Source of the DNA: Maribacter sp. 1_MG-2023
GTDB lineage: Bacteria > Bacteroidota > Bacteroidia > Flavobacteriales > Flavobacteriaceae
Assembly (NCBI RefSeq): GCF_030547005.1
Contig: NZ_JAUOPN010000011.1
Location: 82,747 to 146,746 of the forward strand
DNA length: 64,000 bases
Direction: 5' to 3'
The notes under the pieces were generated by a model. That model did not search any database, was not told where the DNA came from, and saw nothing but the letters and a program-made list of their open reading frames with translations. Of this stretch, positions 17,388-27,097 are shown piece by piece. The translations under genes and the position numbers were made by a program. How positions within the stretch are numbered: position 1 is the first letter of the stretch; every line of letters starts with the position of its first letter.

Positions 17388-18683
17388 CTAAGATTTTAAA
17401 AGAAAATCTTTCAGTCCGCCATAGGTTGAAATCTTGATAGATTTTTTAGTTTTTCCCATTACTTTTTCAATCTGTGCAGGTATTTCTAATTTTACATCAA
17501 GCGTTTCTTCAACAATATCCAAGAATTTTACGGGGTGCGCAGTTTCTAAGAAAATACCGTAAGAATCAGGATTTTGTTCTTGATATTTTTTCAAGCCCAA
17601 GTACCCGACCGCACCATGTGGATCAGCAATATACCCGTTGATATTGTATATTTCCTTTAAGGCATCCTTTGTTTGATTATCATCAAAAGGATAGGAGAAA
17701 AGGTTCTCTTTTAGCGCTTCAAAATTATCTTGAAATAAATGTCTTATTCTAATAAAATTACTTGGATCACCAACATCCATTGCATTAGAAATAGTTGCTG
17801 TAGAAGGTTTAGGCGTATACTCTTTTGTAAGCATAAACTGCGGTACAGTATCGTTCACGTTTGTAGAAGCTATAAAGTGCTTTACTGGCATGCCTAATCG
17901 CTGCGCAACTAAACCTGCACATATATTACCGAAATTACCGGAAGGAACAGAGAATACAATCTCTTTCCCTTTTGATTTTGCTTGCCTGTAAGCAAATAAG
18001 AAATAAAATAACTGTGGTAACCAACGAGCAACATTAATAGAATTTGCTGAAGTCAGTTTCATATGGTCAAGAAGCTCTTTATCTAAAAAGGCATTCTTTA
18101 CCATAGCTTGGCAATCATCAAAAGTACCATCAACTTCTAAAGCGGTAATATTTTTACCTAAAGTGGTTAACTGTCTTTCTTGAATATCGCTCACTTTTCC
18201 GCTAGGGTAGAGTATAACTACGTTCACTCCTGCAACACCTAAAAAGCCATTTGCAACGGCACCACCAGTATCACCAGACGTAGCTACAAGTACGGTTACT
18301 TCATTTTTTGTAGACCTTGAAAAATAGCCTAAACATTGTGCCATAAAACGAGCGCCAACATCTTTAAATGCCATCGTCGGACCATGAAAAAGTTCTAATG
18401 TTGCAATATTGGGAGTGATTTCAACTACAGGAAAATCAAAATCTAATACCTCTTTTAAGATATCCTTCAATACATCGTCAGGAACAATACCCGATACAAA
18501 TTGCTGTATTGCTTTAAAAGCAATTTCTTCGTTAGAAAAAGTTTCTATTTTCTCGAAAAAAGAATTTGGTAACGGATTAATTTCTTCCGGAAAATACAAA
18601 CCTTTATCTGGTGCAATACCATTGACTACGGCAGTATCAAAAGAAACTTCGGGTGCTGTATGATTTAAACTATAGAATTTCAA
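17388..18683 (-). CDS. thrC: Threonine synthase
   Basis: A 431-residue PLP enzyme that makes threonine from phosphohomoserine. The PLP-binding lysine is in HGPTMAFKDVGARFMAQ near residue 110. ATSGDTGGAVANGF is the phosphate-binding loop, and SVPSGNFGNICAGL follows. Last gene of the thrA-thrB-thrC operon, 40 bases after thrB. Confidence 0.97.
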   Translation of the reverse strand: MKFYSLNHTAPEVSFDTAVVNGIAPDKGLYFPEEINPLPNSFFEKIETFSNEEIAFKAIQQFVSGIVPDDVLKDILKEVLDFDFPVVEITPNIATLELFHGPTMAFKDVGARFMAQCLGYFSRSTKNEVTVLVATSGDTGGAVANGFLGVAGVNVVILYPSGKVSDIQERQLTTLGKNITALEVDGTFDDCQAMVKNAFLDKELLDHMKLTSANSINVARWLPQLFYFLFAYRQAKSKGKEIVFSVPSGNFGNICAGLVAQRLGMPVKHFIASTNVNDTVPQFMLTKEYTPKPSTATISNAMDVGDPSNFIRIRHLFQDNFEALKENLFSYPFDDNQTKDALKEIYNINGYIADPHGAVGYLGLKKYQEQNPDSYGIFLETAHPVKFLDIVEETLDVKLEIPAQIEKVMGKTKKSIKISTYGGLKDFLLKS

Positions 18684-18723
18684 GCTGAATATTTTTAAAT
18701 GTTATAATGAAAATGTGCTGAAC

Positions 18724-19650
18724 TTATAAAAGTTTAACGCCTTCCATATTAATTTTTGAAACATGTATTTCGTAAGCTATACCGATTTTATCATAAACCG
18801 TTTTCATCGCATTACCGACCTTTGTTGCTGTTTCGTTCCCTTTACTAAATGCAAAAATTGACGGTCCGGATCCTGAGATGCCAGAACCTAACGCACCAGC
18901 TTCTAGAGATACCTTTTTAACTTCATCAAAACCAGGAATTAATATAGAACGAATAGGCTCAACAATATGGTCTTCTAAAGAGCGACCAATTAAGTCAAAG
19001 TCTTCTTTGAATAATCCGGCAACTAAGCCTCCTACATTGCCCCATTGTTTAATACCGGTTTCCATAGAAATAGTGGTCTTTAGAATTTTTCTAGAATCTG
19101 ATGTTTTTATTTCTATCTGCGGATGTATAATAGTAACATATAATTCTGAAGGAGCTGGGATAGTAATTACATCTAGCGGACTATAGCTGCGCACCAATGT
19201 AAACCCACCAAATAGGGCAGGGGCTACATTGTCTGCGTGGGCAACATCACTAGCCAAGCGTTCGCCTTCCATGGCGAATTTTACCAGTTCGGTCTTACTG
19301 AACGGGTTACCCAATAAATGGTTCATTGCCCAGACAGCACCTGCAGAACTTGCGGCACTACTACCAATACCACTACCAGGTTTTATTTTTTTATTGATTT
19401 CAATTTCGAATCCGCCATCATAATCAGATGCTAATAAGAATGCATTACCTGCTACACCTGCAACATTGTTTAAGGTTTCTTTTGGTAGGTCTTGTCCTGT
19501 TAGTTTGGTGATTCTAATACCTTTTTTCGATACCTTTCTAACGACCATGTCATCACCGACCGAGTCTAGGGCAACGCCTAGAACATCAAATCCGCATGAA
19601 ACATTTGCTACTGTAGCAGGGCAAAAAACTTTAATTTCGTTTTGGCTCAT
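18724..19650 (-). CDS. thrB: Homoserine kinase
   Basis: A 308-residue GHMP-family kinase that phosphorylates homoserine. The ATP-binding motif is KPGSGIGSSAASSAGAVWA-like (PGSGIGSSAAS at ~93), with CPATVANVSCGFDVLG at the N-terminus and ALGSGISGSGPSIFAF near the end. Middle gene of the threonine operon, 23 bases after thrA. Confidence 0.97.
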   Translation of the reverse strand: MSQNEIKVFCPATVANVSCGFDVLGVALDSVGDDMVVRKVSKKGIRITKLTGQDLPKETLNNVAGVAGNAFLLASDYDGGFEIEINKKIKPGSGIGSSAASSAGAVWAMNHLLGNPFSKTELVKFAMEGERLASDVAHADNVAPALFGGFTLVRSYSPLDVITIPAPSELYVTIIHPQIEIKTSDSRKILKTTISMETGIKQWGNVGGLVAGLFKEDFDLIGRSLEDHIVEPIRSILIPGFDEVKKVSLEAGALGSGISGSGPSIFAFSKGNETATKVGNAMKTVYDKIGIAYEIHVSKINMEGVKLL

Positions 19651-19673
19651 AATGAATACTCTTGTTATGAAAA

Positions 19674-22115
19674 TTAGAAATTACCTATTCGTATAATATC
19701 CGCGAATATACCAGAAGCAGTTACCGCTGCGCCAGCACCGGCACCTTTAATAATCATCGGCTGGTCTGGGTATCTTTCAGTGTAAAAAAGAACGATGTTA
19801 TCACTACCCTCTAGATTGTAAAAATCGTGACCCTTAGGTATTTCTTGTAAACCAACACTAGCCTTACCATTGTCAAACTGAGCAACATATTTCAATTTGC
19901 TATCCGCATTTTTTGCGCTAGTAAATAGGGATTGAAAATGAGCTTCATTTTGTATTAAAGAAGCAAAGAAATCATCATTATTAGCTGTGTTTAAACTTTC
20001 TTCAGGTAAGAATGGATTGTTGGTAATATCGCTGATTTCTAATTGATTTCCACTCTCACGAGCTAAAATTAATATTTTACGCATTACGTCAACTCCACTT
20101 AAATCAATTTTTGGATCAGGTTCTGTATATCCCTCTTCCTGAGCTTGTTTTACCACATCATGAAAGGTGGTTTTATCATTGAAGTTATTGAAAACAAAGT
20201 TTAAACTTCCTGAAAGAACAGCCTGAATTTTAAGGATTTTATCTCCGGATGCAATTAGGTGTTTTAAGGTGTCAATTATGGGTAGCCCAGCGCCAACGTT
20301 AGTTTCGAATAAGAAAGGAGCGTTATATGTTCTTGCTAAAGATTTTAAATGAGAATAGTTCTCAAAGGCAGAAGAACAAGCAATTTTATTACAAGTAACT
20401 ACAGAAATACTATTACCTAAATATTCGCTGTACGTTTTAGAAACCTCTTCACTTGCTGTGTTATCAACAAAGATGCTATTTCTATAGTTTAGGCTATTTA
20501 CCAATTCTAAAAATTTAACCTTGTCGGCTTTTTCACCTGCCGCAAGTTTGGCTGACCAATCATTTAGGTCTATCCCTTTTTCATCAAAAAGCATAGTTCT
20601 TGAGTTGGACATTCCTATTACTCGAATGTTCAATTTTAAATTCTCTTTCAAGAATTTACGTTGCTCTTTAATTTGCTCTAGAAATTTAGCCCCAACATTA
20701 CCAACACCCATTACAAATAGGTTTAATTGCTTAATGTTTTCTTCAAAAAACTCTTCGTGCAATGCATTCAGTGCTTTTTTGACATCCTTTTCATCTATAA
20801 TACAAGAAATGTTTCTTTCAGACGCACCTTGGGCAATCACTCTAATATTGACATTGTTTTTACCAAGAGTGCTGAACATTTTACCACTCAATCCTTGATG
20901 GCTTTTCATATTGTCACCAACTAGGGCAACAATTGCTAAATCTTTTTCAGGTATTACTTCTTTTATGCGACCTCTTTCAATTTCATATTCAAAGGCTTCA
21001 TTCACAATATTTACTGCCTTTTCAACATCATCTGCAGAAATACCAACACAGATAGAATGCTCAGAAGACGCTTGTGTTATAAGAACTACGCTAATATCTG
21101 CTTGAGAAAGAACTTCAAAAAAGCGCTTTGAAATACCTGGTATACCTACCATTCCCGGTCCTTCTAAAGAAAGCAAAGCAATATTGCCAATATGGCTTAT
21201 TCCACGAACTGTCTTTCCTTTTTCGTTTTTAGATTTTGTAATTAATGTTCCAGCTTTATCAGGACTAAAAGTATTCTTAATAACAATAGATATTCCTTTA
21301 GATAATACTGGTTGAATAGTAGGCGGATAAAGCACTTTGGCACCAAAATGAGACAGCTCCATAGCTTCCTCATATGAAATATGCGGAATAGCTTTTGCTT
21401 GCTTTACCATTTTTGGATTCGCAGTATACATACCACTAACATCTGTCCAAATCTCTAAAACATCTGCATCAATAGCGGCAGCATATATTGCTGCCGTATA
21501 ATCAGAGCCACCTCTGCCTAAAGTAGTAGATACTCCTTCTTCAGAAGTAGCTATAAATCCTGGGCAAACGGTTACTTTCTTATTTGAAGCTTTGAAATAA
21601 TCTAGACAGTTAGCATTGGTTTTTGCGAAATTGACGACATTCTTGCCGTTAAGCTTATGTGTAATTATCAGCTCTCTACTGTCTTTAAATTCAGCGTCTA
21701 ATTTTTCGCTAACAAGGTATTCGCTAATAATATAAGAAGAAAGAAGTTCTCCGTAGCTAACTATTTTATCAGATAATTTCGGAGTGATTTCTCCAATAAA
21801 AAAAGCACCTTCCAAAAGAGTTTCCAATACGTTGAACTCGCTTTTAACTTTGCTAAGTACTTTACTTTGTGCCGTTACAGGTATTAACTCTTTAATGGTA
21901 GAAAGATGTCTTTCTTCTAATGTGCTAAGAATTTCTTTGTAAGATTGATCTTGAGTAGAAGCTAATGATCCAGCTTCTAATAAAAGATCTGTTACACCAC
22001 CTAAAGCTGAAACAACCAGAATAATAGGGTCGTTGTACTTAGAGATTATATTTTTAATTTTAATAATATTTTCAGGTTTGGCTACAGATGAGCCACCGAA
22101 TTTTAGAACTTTCAT
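19674..22115 (-). CDS. thrA: Bifunctional aspartokinase / homoserine dehydrogenase
   Basis: An 813-residue fusion catalysing the first and third steps of the threonine/methionine branch. Residues 1-~290 are the aspartokinase (KFGGSSVAKPENI, GRGGSDYTAAIYAAA). Residues ~310-460 are two ACT domains expected to bind threonine. Residues ~465-813 are homoserine dehydrogenase (LFVMGVGNVGAKFLEQI, the GSLNFVFN region and the C-terminal GAGAGAAVTASGIFADI). Length and layout match E. coli ThrA. The long leader upstream holds a candidate Thr-rich leader peptide. Confidence 0.97.
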   Translation of the reverse strand: MKVLKFGGSSVAKPENIIKIKNIISKYNDPIILVVSALGGVTDLLLEAGSLASTQDQSYKEILSTLEERHLSTIKELIPVTAQSKVLSKVKSEFNVLETLLEGAFFIGEITPKLSDKIVSYGELLSSYIISEYLVSEKLDAEFKDSRELIITHKLNGKNVVNFAKTNANCLDYFKASNKKVTVCPGFIATSEEGVSTTLGRGGSDYTAAIYAAAIDADVLEIWTDVSGMYTANPKMVKQAKAIPHISYEEAMELSHFGAKVLYPPTIQPVLSKGISIVIKNTFSPDKAGTLITKSKNEKGKTVRGISHIGNIALLSLEGPGMVGIPGISKRFFEVLSQADISVVLITQASSEHSICVGISADDVEKAVNIVNEAFEYEIERGRIKEVIPEKDLAIVALVGDNMKSHQGLSGKMFSTLGKNNVNIRVIAQGASERNISCIIDEKDVKKALNALHEEFFEENIKQLNLFVMGVGNVGAKFLEQIKEQRKFLKENLKLNIRVIGMSNSRTMLFDEKGIDLNDWSAKLAAGEKADKVKFLELVNSLNYRNSIFVDNTASEEVSKTYSEYLGNSISVVTCNKIACSSAFENYSHLKSLARTYNAPFLFETNVGAGLPIIDTLKHLIASGDKILKIQAVLSGSLNFVFNNFNDKTTFHDVVKQAQEEGYTEPDPKIDLSGVDVMRKILILARESGNQLEISDITNNPFLPEESLNTANNDDFFASLIQNEAHFQSLFTSAKNADSKLKYVAQFDNGKASVGLQEIPKGHDFYNLEGSDNIVLFYTERYPDQPMIIKGAGAGAAVTASGIFADIIRIGNF

Positions 22116-22184
22116 GTTGTGAAATATTGACTTTGTAATTTAAGATATGGTGTAATTAAACACGGGTACGGAGAAATTTAGTTT

Positions 22185-22277
22185 TTAACCCCAAAGGGTG
22201 AAACATGCCGTAGCTGTACCATAAGTAATAGTAGCTGAAGTGAAATCGAATGTTATGTCTGTTTTATAGCAGTCCAT
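22185..22277 (-). CDS. Candidate threonine-operon leader peptide (30 codons)
   Basis: An ATG-initiated frame of 30 codons on the thrA strand, ending 69 bases before the thrA start. Eight of the 30 residues are Thr and two are Ile (for example ITFDFTSATITYGTATACFT), unlike any neighbouring frame. It begins about 15 bases after the start site predicted from the promoter at 22298-22328. This is the layout of the enterobacterial thrL attenuator, in which stalling at Thr/Ile codons senses charged tRNA. Downstream pairings are possible (GGTA...CGG with CCGTACC, ACCC with GGGT), but no hairpin followed by a T-run is present, so the mechanism is open. Function is inferred; coding is not proven. Confidence 0.6.
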   Translation of the reverse strand: MDCYKTDITFDFTSATITYGTATACFTLWG

Positions 22278-22297
22278 AAATACTAATAGTTGAAAAT

Positions 22298-22328
22298 CAA
22301 ATGTAGTACATTTGGTATCTTAATCAAA
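22298..22328 (-). promoter_or_regulatory. Promoter of the thr operon
   Basis: On the minus strand TTTG (22328-22325), a 19-base spacer and TACATTTG (22305-22298) make a near-perfect Bacteroidota promoter. The predicted start site near 22292 gives thrA a leader of about 175 bases. Confidence 0.8.
22307..22314 (+). promoter_or_regulatory. Candidate promoter of the NAD(P)HX repair gene
   Basis: TACATTTG on the plus strand, one base away from the identical element of the divergent thr promoter, so the two form CAAATGTAGTACATTTG. The -33 region is weaker: the nearest TTG, at 22290, is only 14 bases upstream. Confidence 0.5.
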
Positions 22329-22383
22329 TGATTCCACAATTTTTTACGGAATCGTTACTTTTTAGATGTAAAAAAGATAAAGA

Positions 22384-23931
22384 ATGAAATTATACAGTGC
22401 AAAACAGATTTATAAAGCAGATCAGATTTCTATAAAAAAAGAAGAAATAGGCAGCAATGAATTAATGGAACGTGCAGCCTTACAGCTCTTCAATTGGATG
22501 CATTTGCGTATGCAAGGCGCCCCAGTAAAAATTCATTTATTCTGCGGTATTGGTAATAATGGGGGGGATGGTATTGCCCTTGCCAGACACCTAGTGGATC
22601 ATGGTTATAATGTTGAAGTGTATGTTATTAATTATAGTGAGAAGCGCTCAAAAGATTTTCTGATAAATTTAGATAGATTGAAAGATCGCAAGGTTTGGCC
22701 ACACTTTATGAATTCTGATGATGAACTGCCAGAAATTGGAAGGGATGATATTATTGTAGACGGAATTTTTGGAATAGGATTAAATAGAACACCAGATGCA
22801 TGGGTGGTTAAGGTTATTCGGCATTTAAATAATTCTCAGGCATTTATTCTTTCTATTGATATTCCTTCGGGATTATTCACCGATCAAGGTCCGGAAGATA
22901 TTGAAGCTATTATCAAATCTAATTTTGTGTTGAGTTTTCAAACTCCTAAACTGGTATTTTTCTTACCAGAAACAGGAAAGTACATAGAACAGTGGGAAGT
23001 TTTAGATATAGGGTTAGATCCAGAATATTTAAGGGTGACGGAAACCGATTATGAATTAATTGGAAAGAATGAAGTACTTACAATGTACAAGCCGCGTGAG
23101 AAATATGGACATAAGGGAACTTACGGACATTCTTTAATTATTGGAGGTAGTTATGGTAAAATGGGCTCAGTATGTCTGTCGTCTAAAGCTGCACTGTATT
23201 CAGGTAGCGGTTTAGTAACGTCTTATGTTCCAAGAATAGGCTATAACATTTTGCAGACCTCATTACCTGAAATTATGGTTTTAACCGATGCCAATGAAAA
23301 TGAACTTACAGATATAAAGATAGAAATAGAACCAACGGTTATAGGAGTAGGTATTGGGATAGGAACAAGTGAGGCAACCGTTAAAGCTTTATCTAGTTTT
23401 CTGAAAAGTAATAAGCTGCCATTGGTACTTGATGCTGATGCGCTTAATATTCTTTCTAAGAATAAAGATTTACTGAAAGAATTGCCAGAAGATTCTATTT
23501 TGACTCCGCATCCAAAAGAACTAGAGCGTTTGATAGGAAAATGGAAAGACGATTTCGATAAACTTTCTAAGGTGAAGAAATTTTCGAAGAAGTATAAATG
23601 TATTGTAGTTGTTAAAGGTGCGCACACTATTATAGTGCAAAATGGAAAAGGTTATGTAAACACAACTGGTAACCCAGGTATGGCTACTGCAGGAAGTGGC
23701 GATGTATTGACAGGTGTGATTACAGGCCTCCGAGCACAGGGCTATGCTGCTTTAGATGCTGTGATTTTCGGAGTTTATTTGCATGGTAAAGCCGGTGATA
23801 TTGCAGTGGAGTCTACAGGTTTTCAATCTTTAACCGCATCACATCTAATAGATAATTTAGCTGGTGCTTACTTAGATCTGTTCAAAATACCAGAACAGCC
23901 TATAGTAGAAGAAGAAAATCAACCAAGTTGA
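22384..23931 (+). CDS. nnr: Bifunctional NAD(P)H-hydrate epimerase / ADP-dependent NAD(P)H-hydrate dehydratase
   Basis: A 515-residue repair enzyme for hydrated NAD(P)H. Residues 1-~220 are the YjeF_N epimerase (FCGIGNNGGDGIALARHL, VDGIFGIGL, SIDIPSGLF). Residues ~235-500 are the ribokinase-like dehydratase (HKGTYGHSLIIGGSYGKMG, LVLDADALNIL, TPHPKELERL, NPGMATAGSGDVLTGVITG). Both halves look intact. It is transcribed away from thrA, and its stop codon lies in the loop side of its own terminator hairpin. Confidence 0.95.
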   Translation: MKLYSAKQIYKADQISIKKEEIGSNELMERAALQLFNWMHLRMQGAPVKIHLFCGIGNNGGDGIALARHLVDHGYNVEVYVINYSEKRSKDFLINLDRLKDRKVWPHFMNSDDELPEIGRDDIIVDGIFGIGLNRTPDAWVVKVIRHLNNSQAFILSIDIPSGLFTDQGPEDIEAIIKSNFVLSFQTPKLVFFLPETGKYIEQWEVLDIGLDPEYLRVTETDYELIGKNEVLTMYKPREKYGHKGTYGHSLIIGGSYGKMGSVCLSSKAALYSGSGLVTSYVPRIGYNILQTSLPEIMVLTDANENELTDIKIEIEPTVIGVGIGIGTSEATVKALSSFLKSNKLPLVLDADALNILSKNKDLLKELPEDSILTPHPKELERLIGKWKDDFDKLSKVKKFSKKYKCIVVVKGAHTIIVQNGKGYVNTTGNPGMATAGSGDVLTGVITGLRAQGYAALDAVIFGVYLHGKAGDIAVESTGFQSLTASHLIDNLAGAYLDLFKIPEQPIVEEENQPS

Positions 23932-23940
23932 TTTTCTTTT
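23912..23940 (+). terminator. Intrinsic terminator overlapping the stop codon
   Basis: AAGAAAATCAAC pairs with GTTGATTTTCTT (12 bp, tight CAA loop), followed by further T. The TGA stop (23929-23931) is inside the 3' arm. Confidence 0.7.
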
Positions 23941-24337
23941 AAGAGTTAACTCTTCTTTTTACCCATTTTAAGGCGTTATCAAATTCAATGAAAAACTTCA
24001 TTGGCTTTTTGTAAAACAGTTTTTCAATCTTAAAGTTGTGCATGTCAATTTCTTTTACAGAAACAATAGCAAAAGCTTTAAGGTTGTCTAGTTGTTTTAG
24101 ATAGTTGTAAATGGTAGGGTCAATGGCAAAAGAATTTTTGCGCAGACTTATAAAACCAAAGTTTTTGTCTCTAAAGTGAATTTCAGATATACCAATAATT
24201 TGATATGCTCTTTCTAGAGTTAATGTGGCCCCTTCATCAAAGATGGATACCATGTAGTTATCATATACTTGAATTTTTCCTGTTTCTAATTCGTATTCCC
24301 TTACAATTACCTTCTTTTTGGTAGATCCAATCTTCAT
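23939..24337 (-). CDS. Conserved hypothetical protein, possibly STAS/SpoIIAA-like
   Basis: A 132-residue soluble protein with alternating beta and helix pattern (IQVYDNYMVSIFDEGATLTL, then FGFISLRKNSFAIDP and LKAFAIVSVKEIDMHNFKIEKLFY). It recalls small SpoIIAA/STAS-type proteins of Bacteroidota, but I see no diagnostic motif. No signal peptide. It converges on the NAD(P)HX repair gene, and clpC lies upstream on the same strand but behind its own terminator, so it is probably expressed separately. Confidence 0.6.
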   Translation of the reverse strand: MKIGSTKKKVIVREYELETGKIQVYDNYMVSIFDEGATLTLERAYQIIGISEIHFRDKNFGFISLRKNSFAIDPTIYNYLKQLDNLKAFAIVSVKEIDMHNFKIEKLFYKKPMKFFIEFDNALKWVKRRVNS

Positions 24338-24490
24338 TCTATTCGTATTAATATAGTGTGTCTGAAGCGAAAATATAAGGAACTACTTTCTCTGGGTAAA
24401 TTTTTAGTTTAAACGCGAAAATATCGTTCATACTGCTTATACCTACTATTCTGTGTATTTGTATTCTTACAATTGAAATTGATTTGTACG

Positions 24491-24518
24491 AAAAAGGAGC
24501 CCTACAAAGGGCTCCTTT
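24491..24518 (-). terminator. Terminator of clpC
   Basis: Read on the minus strand, AAAGGAGCCC and GGGCTCCTTT pair around a six-base loop, followed by a short T-run. It starts about 27 bases after the clpC stop. Confidence 0.85.
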
Positions 24519-24544
24519 AATATATTCTAATAGAGTATAAATAC

Positions 24545-27097
24545 CTATGTTTTAGGCGATTCTTCCTCTGCTTTTTCAATTTTAATGGTCAATTCTTCAC
24601 TTTTCTTATCAAGATCGATATAAATGCTATCTCCCTCTTTAAGTTTAGAATTTACTATTTCTTCCGCAAGGGCATCTTCAATGTATTTCTGAATTGCTCT
24701 TTTAAGCGGTCTAGCTCCGTACTGTTTGTCAAAGCCTTTCTCTGCGATATAATCTTTAGCTTCATCTGTAAGATTCAAGTGGTAACCAATATCTTTGATT
24801 CTCTTGAACAACTTAGCTAATTCAATATCTATAATCTTATGTATGTCTTCTCTCTCTAAAGCATTGAATACGATTACATCATCAATTCTATTTAAGAATT
24901 CAGGAGCAAAGGCTTTCTTTAAAGCATTTTCGATAACACCTTTTTGATGAGAGTCTTCTTGTGACTTTTTGGCAGAAGTACCAAAACCGACACCTTGACC
25001 AAAGTCTTTTAATTGTCGTGCACCAATATTAGAAGTCATTATGATAATGGTATTTCTAAAGTCAATTTTACGACCAAGACTATCAGTTAAGAATCCATCG
25101 TCCAATACTTGTAAAAGCATATTGAATACATCTGGATGTGCTTTCTCAACTTCATCAAGCAGAATTACAGAGTAAGGTTTTCTTCTAACTTTCTCAGTTA
25201 ATTGACCGCCTTCTTCGTAACCAACGTATCCTGGAGGTGCACCAACTAATCTAGAGATGGCAAACTTCTCCATATACTCACTCATATCTATACGAATAAG
25301 TGCGTCTTCAGAATCAAAAAGTTCTTTCGCTAATACTTTTGCTAATTGTGTTTTACCGACTCCTGTTTGTCCTAAAAATATAAACGAACCAATCGGCTTG
25401 TTTGGATCTTTTAGTCCAGCTCTATTACGTTGAATTGCTTTAGAAACTTTAGCTACAGCTTCGTCTTGTCCAATTACATTCGATTTAATAAGATCTGGTA
25501 ATCCAGCTAATTTATTGCTTTCCGTTTGTGCAATTCTATTTACAGGAATTCCACTCATCATAGAAACTACATCGGCAACATTATCTTCGCTAACCGTTTC
25601 TTTGTTAAGTTTGCTGTCATCTTCCCAGCGCTCTTGAGCAATAGCAAGTTCTTTTTCTATACTTTTCTCGTCATCACGTAGTTTAGCAGCTTCTTCATAT
25701 TTCTGCTTTTTAACAACGCTGTTCTTAAGTTCGCGTACATCTTCTAATTTCTTTTCCAACTCAAGAATTTGTTTTGGAACGTCCATATTTACGATGTGCA
25801 CACGAGAACCAGCTTCGTCAAGAGCATCAATAGCCTTGTCTGGTAAAAAACGATCAGTCATGTACCTACTTGTTAATTTAACACAAGCTTCAATAGCCTC
25901 GTCAGTGTAGGTTACATTATGGTGATCTTCGTATTTACCTTTAATGTTATGTAAAATTTCAATTGTTTCGTCAATGGTAGTTGGTTCAACAATTACTTTT
26001 TGAAAACGTCTTTCTAAAGCACCATCTTTTTCGATATACTGTCTGTACTCATCAAGGGTAGTGGCACCAATACATTGAATTTCACCTCTTGCCAATGCTG
26101 GTTTGAACATGTTAGAAGCATCTAAACTTCCGGTAGCTCCACCTGCACCTACAATAGTGTGAATTTCATCAATGAATAAAATGACATCATCATTCTTTTC
26201 AAGCTCGTTCATTACTGCCTTCATTCGCTCTTCGAACTGTCCACGGTATTTTGTGCCGGCAACTAAAGAAGCAAGATCAAGGGTAACAACTCTTTTGTTG
26301 TAAAGAATTCTAGAAACTTTTTTGTCAATTATACGTAAGGCAAGACCCTCTGCAATGGCACTTTTACCAACACCTGGCTCACCTATAAGTAATGGGTTGT
26401 TCTTTTTTCTTCTACTAAGAATTTGAGAAACCCTTTCTATTTCTTTTTCTCTACCAACAACAGGGTCTAGTTTATTTTCTTCTGCCATTTGAGTAAGGTC
26501 TCTACCGAAATTATCTAATACCGGAGTTTTAGATTTTTTTGCACCTTTCTGACTAGAAGCAGCACCAAAAGTACTTTCTTTACCTTCGTTTGTGTCTTCA
26601 GAATCACTAGGAAAAGATTCGGCTGTTGGGCCATCTACTATATCGTCGTCGCTTGTAATCATAAATTTAAACTGTTCCTTGACGCCATCATAATCAACTT
26701 TTAGTTTATGTAAAAGCTTCGTAGTAGGGTCGTTTTCATTTCTAAGAATACAAAGTAGAAGGTGAGCGGTATTAATAGAAGAACTTTGAAAAAGTTTAGC
26801 TTCTAAAAATGTTGTTTTCAATGCACGCTCTGCTTGTCTTGTTAAGTGCAAGTTTTTTTTATCTTTTTGTACTCCACTAGCGTTAGGGTTAGAAGGGCTA
26901 AGAATTTCTACTTTTCTACGTAGGTGTTCCAGGTCAACTTCTAAAGCATCTAAAATGCTTATAGCCTTCCCGTTTCCATCTCTAAGAAGCCCTAGCATGA
27001 GGTGCTCGGTACCGATAAAATCGTGACCAAGTCGTAATGCTTCCTCCTTGCTATAAGCAATTACATCCTTTACTCTTGGGGAAAAATTATCATCCAT
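24545..27097 (-). CDS. clpC: ATP-dependent Clp protease ATP-binding subunit ClpC
   Basis: An 850-residue Hsp100 unfoldase that feeds proteins to ClpP. Domains in order: double Clp-N repeat (1-~150; FSPRVKDVIAYSKEEA and NPTTKLL-like segments), acidic linker (~150-190), AAA-1 with GEPGVGKSAIAEG, the UVR-like middle domain (KKQKYEEAAKLRDDEKS), and AAA-2 with GQTGVGKTQLAKVLA and the sensor region GARPLKRAIQKYIEDALA. No McsA/McsB or CtsR genes are adjacent. Confidence 0.97.
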   Translation of the reverse strand: MDDNFSPRVKDVIAYSKEEALRLGHDFIGTEHLMLGLLRDGNGKAISILDALEVDLEHLRRKVEILSPSNPNASGVQKDKKNLHLTRQAERALKTTFLEAKLFQSSSINTAHLLLCILRNENDPTTKLLHKLKVDYDGVKEQFKFMITSDDDIVDGPTAESFPSDSEDTNEGKESTFGAASSQKGAKKSKTPVLDNFGRDLTQMAEENKLDPVVGREKEIERVSQILSRRKKNNPLLIGEPGVGKSAIAEGLALRIIDKKVSRILYNKRVVTLDLASLVAGTKYRGQFEERMKAVMNELEKNDDVILFIDEIHTIVGAGGATGSLDASNMFKPALARGEIQCIGATTLDEYRQYIEKDGALERRFQKVIVEPTTIDETIEILHNIKGKYEDHHNVTYTDEAIEACVKLTSRYMTDRFLPDKAIDALDEAGSRVHIVNMDVPKQILELEKKLEDVRELKNSVVKKQKYEEAAKLRDDEKSIEKELAIAQERWEDDSKLNKETVSEDNVADVVSMMSGIPVNRIAQTESNKLAGLPDLIKSNVIGQDEAVAKVSKAIQRNRAGLKDPNKPIGSFIFLGQTGVGKTQLAKVLAKELFDSEDALIRIDMSEYMEKFAISRLVGAPPGYVGYEEGGQLTEKVRRKPYSVILLDEVEKAHPDVFNMLLQVLDDGFLTDSLGRKIDFRNTIIIMTSNIGARQLKDFGQGVGFGTSAKKSQEDSHQKGVIENALKKAFAPEFLNRIDDVIVFNALEREDIHKIIDIELAKLFKRIKDIGYHLNLTDEAKDYIAEKGFDKQYGARPLKRAIQKYIEDALAEEIVNSKLKEGDSIYIDLDKKSEELTIKIEKAEEESPKT

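Noticed and set aside
22116..22220. Classical attenuator terminator after the thr leader frame
   Set aside because: Only short pairings (4-7 bp with a bulge) are possible and no T-run follows, so I do not call a terminator.
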